NCBI GenBank assembly: GCA_026168455.1
Contig: CM047431.1
Span: 46,503,466 to 46,567,465 of the forward strand
Direction of reading: 5' to 3'
Length of the DNA stretch: 64,000 nucleotides
DNA from: Theocolax elegans
Taxonomy: Eukaryota > Arthropoda > Insecta > Hymenoptera > Cerocephalidae
In this document: positions 55,197 to 64,000 of the stretch, one piece after another
Layout of the letters: each line of letters starts with the position of its first letter
How positions within the stretch are numbered: the first letter of the stretch is position 1
Position numbers and translations under genes: made by a program
Notes under the pieces: generated by a model
Told to the model about the DNA's origin: nothing
Seen by the model: only the letters and a program-made list of their open reading frames with translations
Databases searched by the model: none

Positions 55197-55210
55197 ATAA
55201 TTTATCTACT

Positions 55211-55640
55211 GACCGACACGGTGGCGGAGTGGCGGAGACGCACCTCGGCCGGTCACGGAAGTTAAGCAGCACTGAGTGCGGTTCGCACTTGGATGGGTTT
55301 GGCTTTCGTGGCGGGTTAGGTGTTTTTTCACACTTCACAACGTGAGCGGGAGGTGTGGAACGTTCGGTTTCGGTGTCAAGGCCTACGCAATGTGACTTTG
55401 ACACCCAAAAAGAATGTTTCGAATACACCGGCCATCTCGGATGAGGTTTTCCCTGCTTCACAGGTTTCCCTCATCCACGGGCATAACCCCGGGCGAATGC
55501 GAGATGGTGGGGTTTTTAAGGGAGGGATAAAGCACCCACACATAGGTGGTAGGTGAACACCGTTAAAGTCCCCCAGGGGGATAAACGGTAGGAAGTGCCA
55601 GGAAAAAGAGAGCACAAATCAAGAATAAAAAAAAAAATAT
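55211..55640 (+). mobile_element. 5S-rRNA-derived SINE, copy 2
   Basis: Plus-strand relative of 46615-47061. The 5S-like head has GGTCACGGAAGTTAAGCAGC and CACTTGGATGGG, followed by the same GC-rich body and an A-tail at about 55627-55637. A 14-bp target duplication with one mismatch (ATAATTTATCTACT / ATAATTAATCTACT) flanks it at 55197-55210 and 55641-55654. Separate target duplications show these are two independent insertions. Confidence 0.9.
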
Positions 55641-55654
55641 ATAATTAATCTACT

Positions 55655-57319
55655 AGTAATATGTCTATTGAAATAAACATTATATATTCGAATACTGTCA
55701 TTGTGAAAGTTGCAACACGCGGTGCCTCGTAAAGTTGTAATATATAAGGTGATATAAAAGTCACCAAATGCAGCGCGATGTATTAATTGACATACGTCCT
55801 CGTAGTAAAAATCAGTTTTTTTTAAATATGTCACTTTGTTAGAGTAAATGGCTACGAAAAATAGCCAGTTTGTCACTTAAATTATGAAACACTACTTTTT
55901 ACTGTAATCGATCATCCAAAAGAATGAGTATATATTCTCAAATTTATTATAATTCAGTTTAACGCTAATTACTTACTGTTTTCTCCTTTGAAATAATTTT
56001 TCTAAAGATATATGTACGAATTTATAATATCGAACTCTTAAAGTTATATAACATCCTCTACGGAGGATAGATAATTAGATATTATAACAATATTTTTATT
56101 TTTAAAACTTAATCTTGATAAATTGTTTAATATATAGTTCACTACTTAATCGAGTAATTGACCTTAAAATATGCATATGCATATGTACAAATAATTCTAA
56201 ATTTACTTCTTTTCGTTTAATTTTTAAAATAGGTCGATGAATTTCATAATTCAAAAATTTGTTTCTGAATACTTTAAAATTTTTTTTTTTTTTTGTTAAA
56301 AAGTTGGTTATTGTGAATTGTGTTACGTATGATAGGGATGGGAGTGAGGTGAAAAAGCGCACCATTGGATTACGAGTTTACTACTTTGTTTTGATTACTC
56401 AACTCCTTTTCACTACACACTTAGTCGCTACGTTACTATTCGAGTTATTTACCGACCGAGAATGTACTGCTTTTACATAAATTAATGTACTTTATAATAA
56501 AATTTAAGGTAAACCTACTAAATTAATTATTTGGAAATTTATTAATAACATGGTGGAGAACGATTTGAAATTTCAAGATAGCTAATCTCATATCATTTGT
56601 ATAATTATGAATTGATTCGTAACTAGGAGCATCGTTTATGTGATCAATATTATAAATCATTAATTTTTGTAAAGCAATATACTCCTCACATTATAAATGA
56701 CTTGGATAGGTTCGATATCCCCTTAATATTTCTTTCTTTCGATTCTTCGACTCGCTCAATATTAGTCAATTTTTATAATGATAGAAAAAGTTGTAAATGG
56801 ACAAGTAATATGGAAAAGCTAATTTTATTCTAATAAATAATAAATCGTTTCTGTAGAAAAATCACATAGTAAAAATCGAATATTTAATTATATTTACATT
56901 TACAATAAAATAATTGAAAATTTTAAATATAATCACAACTATATTTAATAGCAGCATAAAATAAACAAATAAAATTTAAATTATTATAAATTATAGTATA
57001 TTTTTCTTTATAATATAGAATGGTATGTCATATATCAATTTTACTATGCAATATGGTATAACGTACGATATTTCTCAGTGTAATGAAAGCCTTTTTTACC
57101 TATTTCTATTTCTGTATTACTTATTTCTATTTGAAATAGTTATTTCATACTTGAGAAACGTATAAAATTTATATAAAATCGATATTATTTTAAGATTCTT
57201 ATTTCAGATATTATTTAATGTTTTACAGGGACCTCATATTTATTTTTATATTAAAAGAATGACTTGTCTATAAGTGTATTTTTTTTAATTCTTTAAGAAC
57301 ATAATTTTATTACTATAAG
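55655..57319. other. AT-rich DNA, nothing supported
   Basis: An orphan CCCCTTAA piggyBac-like end lies near 56722, and an orphan TTTCTCAGTGTA MITE end near 57082. No gene. Confidence 0.35.
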
Positions 57320-57901
57320 TACACTGAGAAAAATAGTGTTAAAAATTACTATATTGTATAGGAAAAATGTGACATCTCTGCAATATAATAATTTTTGAGC
57401 ATTTGCGAGAAGTACTGGAGAAATAGAAAATTTTATATACGCCACCTATTGGATGAATGGAGTAATTAAAATAAAAACAATTAAATACTGAAAAAGAAAT
57501 GAACGTGTACGCGTATATAAAATATTTCTACAATATTATACAAATTTTAATATATGCAGTATACATTTCACTATATAGAATGTAAAAACTCTTGCTAATA
57601 TGATAGTAAAATTTGCTATTCCCGTAAAATTGATTATAACATTACATATTAAATATTGTTACTTTATTTTATAGATTTTACTACAGTACAATTTTTACTA
57701 TCCAATATAGCAATTTTTGTTAGTGTTATATAGTTATATTTGATAAGTGATGTTCGATACATTGCTATACCTATAATAATATTTAGTATATAAATATAAC
57801 AAAATCTCTCATAATTTGAGTGTGTCGCACTTTTCATTCACAACATAGTAATTTTTACTACGGATTATTTTAATACATATTATATTGTTTTTCTCAGTGT
57901 A
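57320..57901. mobile_element. MITE with TACACTGAGAAAAA ends, 582 bp
   Basis: TACACTGAGAAAAATA at the left and TTTTTCTCAGTGTA at the right, in a TA context. Same family as 48883-49143. AT-rich, non-coding interior with repeated TTTTACTA-type words. Confidence 0.7.
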
Positions 57902-59100
57902 CGAGTTCGATTACCTTGAACCCGTGCGAGTCATTTATCTTATTTATCGACTGAGAAATACTACTTTGAAATTAATGTTCCAAAATTTAAGCAACATCTG
58001 TAGCTTTACAATTGTAGCTTATGAGATTAAATGTTCTGAAAATATGTAGACATTCAGAGAAAGGAATATTTTCGACAAATTGATATGTATTAACTATTAA
58101 TACATCATGTGCAACTCTGGAATGTGATACCCAAACTGCAGAGACCTACCTAGAAAATCCCAAAAATTTTAAAACCTTGTTATATACGAAATAATCAATT
58201 ATTAATTAATTGTACGTAAATAACTATTTTTGGTCAGTAATATATGCTATAAAACAATGATTCACGGCCGCCCAAAAATCTCGATGATTTATCAATAAAA
58301 AGATTTAAAAAATTCACAGAATATTTTCGAAAGAAACACAATATCGTTACAGGACGTTTTTTTCGATAAATTGAATTCCCCGTTTAATAAAAAATAAATC
58401 ATTTTTTGTTTTTTCTGTTAAAAAATATTCATTTCATGGAAATGTTTCTGTCTCTTACACAAGAAAGGATTTTACTCTTTAAGTCATGGATATCATTGCA
58501 GATTTGGAAACTGTCTTGTGGTACATGAAAAATCAAAGACTTCATGTGAAATTAAATCTCATAGTCTGTGTGATGAAAGTTTTGCGTATAGTCAATGAAA
58601 AATTGTAAAGAAAATATGTTTTAGTTTAATCCCTGATAACTCGGAAGCAATTGAAGACAGACACTCGAACTCAAATCTAGCAAACAGCAGAGATCAAGTA
58701 GATACTATTTGAAAACAAAAAGTTAAAATTTTATCTCAATTTTGTCTAAAATTGAGAATTATTGCTTAAAATAGAAACGAAATTATTGCTTAAAAGTCTA
58801 TAAAAAATTTTAATACTGAATTTTTATTAAAATTTTCTCCAATCATATTTTTCCCATAACTTTAAACAAAATTGAGATATATCAGCTTATTTTTTTATTA
58901 AGTAGTATCTCCTTGATCTCAGTTTATTACTTGATTTGAGTTTGGGCGTTTATCTCTAATTGTCTCCGAATTATCACCGATCAACCGGAAACATATATAT
59001 ATATATATATATAATATATATTCTCATAGTTTTTCATTTTCTTCAAACAGCCATCACATACTCTACAATATATATATATATATATACGTTTTCCGAATAA
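57902..59100. other. AT-rich DNA with an old TTAA-family fragment
   Basis: 58120-58430 shares AATCCCAAAAATTTTAAAAC and following text with the degenerate MITE at 45767-46093. TA microsatellites lie at 58995-59015 and 59068-59087. No gene. Confidence 0.35.
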
Positions 59101-60550
59101 ATAAAAATATGTTACATTAATTTAAAAGAAAAATCGGCGAGTATATAGACGTGTATACGGATATTCTTTGGACATCTAAACAATGGAGTCGAAGTGATAT
59201 AACCTAGGTGTACAAAGAGCGAGAGTAGCGTAGAGTATATAGTCGAAGGCAAGAGTCGAAGGAGAATGGAGAAGGCAGGTTGAGAGGTACCGGGAAGGAT
59301 GACTAACCCAGGAGAGTTTGTCACGTCGGAGACTTTCAATTTCCGGGCCTCGGACGTTAGGTACGCGACGCGTATACACGTAATACCGAATATGAGAGTC
59401 ACCGAGAGAGTATGAGAGGTGCGACCCGGCCCTCCCGAGAATACGAGGAATTGATTGCGAGGGGTTTACGCCACACCGAGTGAATAATGCACCGAGTTAA
59501 TGCCACCCACCACCTCCCTCTCTACCCCTCGTACTCCAAATTTATTATGTCTCGAAAGATATTTTGATTCTTGGTGTAACCACCGTACCCCACCCTTTCA
59601 CCTTACTCACCCATTGTGTATGTTTACGAGCTCAACCGTAAACTTTATTCGCTACGGAAATATATTTTCGTGTTCTACTCGCACACACACATGCACACGT
59701 ACCCTCGAGTCAGTCGCTCACTGGGAATCGCTCCGCGTATACTTTACTCTCGAGTTTTTGAGTTTAACCTGTACTCCTTTTTCTTTTTCTTTCCCATTTT
59801 TCTCTCCCTCTCTCTCTCTCTCTCTCTCTCGAAATCGACGATCATCGTTCTCTTGCGTATAATTAGGAAACAAAGTATCGCGTGCCGCGAATACTTCGTT
59901 GTTAAAAAAACAGAACAAAAAGAAACGAAAAGAAACGAGCACCGACCGACGGCCACGTCGTGTATACACCGCGGCAACATGTTCGGTCGCCGTGGATTCG
60001 TCGCTGATCCGGTTGAAAAATAAGCAAAAAACATTCCGCGATTTCGTCGTTCGATCGTAACGATAAAATATTCGGTCCTTGAATTTTAAATTTACGTAAC
60101 GCTAAGCAAATGACAAAATCGACGAACCTCGGCGCTCTCACAATATCTCTCTTTCTATATACATACATAAAAACAAAAGGTACAAATCTAGACACGTATA
60201 CGTTAGCCTCCGTCGTCGTTTCACCTTTTTTTCCTTTTCGATTCTCTTTTTCGAACACCCGTGTATATATATATTGAGCTGGTTTCGGACGCTGCACAGC
60301 TTGACGAAAAACAAGAAAAATATGGACGAACCGGGTAATGAGAGGGACGTGATGAAAGAGCGCGCGAGAAATAAGAGGACCCTGCGCGAACGAAGAAAGG
60401 AGGTGCAGAGAGAAAGCACAAAGAACGCGGTGCGGGACATGTGAGAGACGCGACCAGAGGAAGAGAGAGACGGATTGAACGGAGAAATGGAAGAGACCTT
60501 GTTGTTCTCTCTCTCTCTCTCTCTCTTTCTCTTGCTCCTATTTTTGTAAT
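59101..60550. promoter_or_regulatory. GC-richer promoter-like block
   Basis: This 1.4 kb is much richer in CG than its surroundings and carries CT microsatellites at about 59806-59830 and 60507-60530. A TATA-like tract sits at 60262-60273, about 60 bp before the short ORF at 60322. Frames are open on both strands because stops are rare, and none has a domain. I read it as regulatory or 5'-UTR DNA of an unseen gene. Confidence 0.3.
60322..60444 (+). CDS. Small charged ORF, 40 codons
   Basis: ATG in the context AAATATGG, stop at 60442-60444. The product is Arg/Glu-rich (e.g. KRTLRERRKEVQRES), short and without a known motif. It lies downstream of a TATA-like tract in a GC-richer block. It could be an upstream ORF, a first coding exon or chance; there is no donor in the right place that I trust. 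Confidence 0.2.
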   Translation: MDEPGNERDVMKERARNKRTLRERRKEVQRESTKNAVRDM

Positions 60551-61054
60551 TTAACTCTCAGTATTAAATTTTTTCCCCAACTTCCTTTTTTAACTGTCCA
60601 CTCTTTTTCTTTCTCTATATTGTTCCTCTTTTTTAATGCTTTAACGAAGAGTGTATGCATTATTTTTCATGAATTTGGTATACGAATTGTATTTACCACT
60701 AACTCTACCCCCTCGAAATATTAAGTTTTGTTTTGATTTTAGTAATGCGAGCAAATACGTGTTGCGATAAAGACATATATACGGAAGTATATACATTAAT
60801 TTTTCAAAATTATCGATTTTTTCAAAGTTTAATTGAACATTTTTAGTTTAAAAAATATATTTATATTTTTTCAACCACGCGATTTTTTTTTGTAAAATAG
60901 GAGTTAAAATGTATAGATTAATTAACATTTCAAAGCAAAAAAATATGAACAAAGAAGGAGGGTAATTCTAAATTAGTACAGCTAGGTAACATGACGAAAC
61001 AAATTGTAATACAACTCGTATATATTTAGCATTATATATATATATAATAGAGAG

Positions 61055-61094
<40 letters not shown>

Positions 61095-61370
61095 GCGGTA
61101 AAATAAACAGCAAAAGAAAGTTTTCCGTGTTCAAAGGAAATTTTAAATAATAAAGACGTTGGAAACCGAAAGGAAACCAAACGGATAGCTACGACAAAGA
61201 GTGCGTGGTAACATTAAAAAAAATTGAAAAAAGGAACAAACGAAATCCTAGGAAAAGCGAAATCGTATATAAAAGAATCCGTTGAGTATCTCAACGTTTC
61301 TTTCGATCACTCGGTTTTTCAAAGATTCAACGTAAACACTTAAACACGCACATATGCATGTATACATCTG
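60551..61370. other. AT-rich DNA with a long GA microsatellite
   Basis: A GA run lies at 61051-61092 next to a TA run. Nothing else recognised. Confidence 0.4.
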
Positions 61371-61559
61371 CGGGGTGAACCCAGCTCGTGTTGCTAAAAG
61401 TTAGAAAAATTCACTTTTTGAGGTTAGAATCGCTTTTGAGCAAATAGATTCCAGCAACTAAAAATTTTTTTCTGTATTCTGAAAAACATTTGCAATGTGT
61501 ACCCAAAATTTGGTGCATTTTAAAATTTTGATCGGACCATTCACGTGGAATATCCCATA
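61371..61559. mobile_element. MITE M1 half copy
   Basis: Matches the right half of 10909-11906, from the AGCTCGTGTTG region to CACGTGGAATATCCCAT, then (TA)n(CA)n. The left half is missing. Confidence 0.75.
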
Positions 61560-61838
61560 TATATATATATACACACACACACACATACATATTTGATTGT
61601 ATATTCTGCGATTTCCAGAATATGTTAGCAAAGAAATGTATTGCAATAATATTCTCTTATGATATATAGTACTATATAGTATTCATTTTATATAAAATAC
61701 CCGCGTAAAAATGTGAAAGTTTATGCCAAACTTGGTCCAAGTTTATGTTTGTATAAAGTTTGGCGCAACTTGGGCAATGAGACTTTCCCAAACTTGGCAA
61801 CTCACACATTTAAATGTGGGACAAGTTTGGAAAAGTAT
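61560..61838. repeat. Short dispersed AACTTGG repeats next to foldback element
   Basis: 61715-61835 contains several direct and inverted copies of AAGTTTGG/CCAAACTT and AACTTGG. They adjoin the foldback that starts at 61839 and may be its subterminal repeats. Confidence 0.4.
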
Positions 61839-62621
61839 GGGATAAACTTACGCCAAACATTATACAAAGTTATTATAAATTAAACTTATGTTGAGAGAAA
61901 TATGGGGAAAGTTGTTGAAAGTGTGGCACAAGTGTAGGTTACATTTACCTACACTTTATAAAATTTCTTTAGACATTTTAATAATTTAAAGTTTCTTGTA
62001 AAAAAAACGAATTAATATTTATTTAATATCACCTTATTTATACCTGAAAAAAATTCATACACATGTTTTGCAAAAAAATCCAACGTCCAAGGTGAATTTC
62101 TTCAAGTCGTCGCATCACGACATTCCAAGTCGACGTTGAGGGTTAGACTGACGCATCGACGTTTAGCAAAATTTCTTAGTAACCGATAAACAGGAAGTCA
62201 TTTGTTCACTGGTGGTCAAGCAAATTTTACAAAAATTCCTTAGCAACCAACAAACAAATGACTTCTTGTTTATCGGTCACTAAGAAATTTTGCTAAACGT
62301 CGATGTGTCTGTCAGTCGAACCTCAACGTCGACTTGGAATGTCGTGATGCGACGACTTGAAGAAATTCATCTTGGACGTTGGATCTTTTGCAAAACATAT
62401 GTATGAATTTTTTTCAGGTATAAATAAGGTGATATTAAATAAATATAATTCGTTTTTTTTACAAGAAACTTTAAATTATTAAAATGTCTAAAGAAATTTT
62501 ATAAAGTGTAGGTAAATGTAACCTACACTTGGTGCCACACTTTCAACAACTTTCCCCATATTTCTCTCAACATAAGTTTAATTTATAATAACTTTGTATA
62601 ATGTTGGCGTAAGTATATCCC
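61839..62621. mobile_element. 783-bp foldback element
   Basis: Nearly perfect palindrome centred near 62230. GGGATAAACTTACGCCAAAC at the left has its complement at 62600-62621, and AAACGTCGATG / CATCGACGTTT blocks pair nearer the centre. Arms are about 370 bp. No coding capacity. No sequence similarity to the TTAA foldback at 34.3 kb was noticed. Confidence 0.8.
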
Positions 62622-63377
62622 TATCCTTCAGATTTAGTATTATAATTCTTGTAAGGGATGTAAAACTAAAAAATTCCAGCCATTATAAATGATGAAATAA
62701 TAATTTTGTTTTATAATTATTTTATAATAATATTTGTATTTTTAGCAGCTTACAGGGGATTAGATGGATACTGAAGAAGTGGAGATACTTTTCTACCATT
62801 CCAAGGTAAGGGCATAAATTTTTTGCAATGAATCATGCTACTAGATTCAATCGTATAAGGCAACAAATATACATTTCTATTAATATTTCGGGCACTTTTC
62901 CCGGATATTTTTGACCATAAGTGATCTTAATGATTTAGACCCACTCTGGAAATTTTAGGCAGTTTCTGAACTATAAAAGACATCTATTGACAGTATTAGG
63001 GTACCACAGTCCGGAGCAGAATTGCTGATTTTCACTATTTAAGGTTTAAATGGCTTACAAGAGTGTGACAGCATACATTTATGTCTTTAAAAGTATTTTT
63101 TATGAAAAGTTCGGAAAATTTTACAAAAAAAGTCATACTTATGTTTTTAGTGAAAAATGCATCACCTGGGAGCTAAAAATTCATGAAAATGGGCATATAA
63201 TGCAAAAAAGTGCTAAAATGTCAACTTTGACTCTCTGTAACTTAAAATAATGGCCCAGAAAAAATCTGAAAAAATTCAGGAGAACTACTGGATACCTCTA
63301 AAACATATTCCCACAGTTATAGCAATATTTATTTTTTTCATCTTCGATGTCACAGAGAACCACCCATATATATATAT
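62622..63377. other. Unassigned, with a possible 50-nt exon at 62755-62804
   Basis: GCTTACAG|GGGATTAG at the left and CCATTCCAAG|GTAAGG at the right look like splice sites bounding 50 nt with one open frame (reading RWILKKWRYFSTIP). Isolated and unsupported otherwise. A TA run precedes the next MITE. Confidence 0.2.
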
Positions 63378-63955
63378 ATGGGATATTTCACGTGGAGTGG
63401 TCTAATCAAAATTTCAAAATGCATCAAATGCAGGAAATTTTTTTAAAAATTTAAATGGGAATTACCATGTTAATTTTTGTAAATTTTTTGTCTTTCTTTA
63501 AACTATAACTTTTTACGGAATTGAAGGCCATAAGAAAGCTACAAACCGTTTGAAAGGTATTGCATCAAGCTTTTTTTTAGACTTTTGGATGAAAAAATCA
63601 ATTGGGGCGTACTTACACTTTTTTAAGTTGAATATTGACATATAGTTGATGAGATACTTATCATGAAATTAGAAAATCTAATCCAGAAAGATAAATTCTA
63701 GACATAATTAGCAACGAATGTTACATATAATCTTCTATAGTACAAGTTGATAGATTTTGAGTTAAATAGCGGTGAACCCAGCTGGTGTTGCAAAAACTTG
63801 GAAAAATTCACTTTTTGAGGTTAGAATCACTTTTGAACAAATAGATTCCAGTAACTAAAAATTCTTTTCTGATGTATTCTGAAAAACATTTGCAATGTGT
63901 ACCCAAAATTTGGTGCATTTTAAAATTTTGATCGGACCATTCACGTGGAATATCC

Positions 63956-63959
<4 letters not shown>
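63378..63959. mobile_element. MITE M1 copy with left-arm deletion
   Basis: Starts ATGGGATATTTCACGT after (TA)n and ends CACGTGGAATATCCCAT. The left arm jumps from AAATGCATCAAATG to the centre (GGGAATTACCATG), losing about 430 bp relative to 10909-11906. Confidence 0.8.

Positions 63960-63960
<1 letters not shown>

Positions 63961-63996
<36 letters not shown>
63961..63996. repeat. (CA)n microsatellite
   Basis: About 18 CA units directly after the MITE end; probably grown from the TA/CA target tract. Confidence 0.95.
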
Positions 63997-63998
<2 letters not shown>

Positions 63999-64000
63999 CA

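Noticed and set aside
55195..55615. Protein genes in the 5S SINE (70-90 codons on both strands)
   Set aside because: The frames lie within a clear SINE with target duplications; openness comes from GC content.
59500..60297. Overlapping frames of 80-135 codons on both strands
   Set aside because: Mutually overlapping, biased by CT/GA microsatellites, without domains or splice support.

Overview
This is AT-rich eukaryotic DNA, almost certainly from an insect. Short insect-type introns, GA/CT and TA microsatellites, TTAA-flanked piggyBac-like MITEs, Jockey/R1-type LINE and Penelope remnants, and a fragment of the chromatin assembly factor CAF-1 p105/CHAF1B gene all point that way. A hymenopteran is my best guess, but that is inference. 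No complete ordinary host gene can be read with confidence. The window is a repeat-rich, gene-poor stretch dominated by mobile elements of several ages.

Layout. 1-9.5 kb: a TTAA MITE, then three copies of a repeat carrying a proline/alanine-rich exon that ends at a splice donor (minus strand), flanked by inverted arms. A decayed LINE (minus strand) lies between copies 2 and 3. 9.55-9.97 kb: two WD40 exons of CHAF1B that retain their intron but have lost the rest of the gene. 10.3-12.4 kb: a tRNA-derived SINE and two palindromic MITEs. 12.4-15.8 kb: mostly unassigned, with possible minus-strand exons. 15,805-31,155: a 15.35 kb, apparently intact Ty3/gypsy LTR retrotransposon on the minus strand, with 1.95 kb LTRs and an ACTT target duplication. 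33.4-42.6 kb: a TTAA MITE abutting a 1.58 kb foldback element, followed by a three-fold tandem duplication whose junctions fall at mirror-image positions in the foldback arms. 42.9-49.1 kb: more TTAA MITEs, a hAT scrap, a Penelope-like fragment with a hammerhead-like motif, a 5S-rRNA-derived SINE, and CACTGAGA-ended MITEs. 50.7-53.9 kb: a nearly identical 1.58 kb tandem duplication of unknown content. 54.5-64 kb: further MITEs, a second 5S SINE, a GC-richer promoter-like block (59.1-60.5 kb) and a 0.78 kb foldback element.

The retrotransposon is the main functional system. In sense order (high to low coordinates) it has: 5' LTR, primer-binding site, a leader with two arrays of a TTGAAAGG motif, gag (SAP-like N terminus, capsid, zinc knuckles), a lysine/asparagine-rich middle frame, pol (protease, RT, RNase H, integrase with GPY/F), a third ORF, polypurine tract and 3' LTR. 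Gag, the middle frame and pol are each offset by -1. The first junction carries GGGAAAC in the right frame, 9 nt upstream of a strong hairpin, which is a textbook -1 frameshift signal. The third ORF occupies the envelope position but encodes a long charged coiled coil plus zinc knuckles, and it is preceded by a splice-acceptor-like site. The LTRs differ at only three places that I could see, so the insertion is very young.
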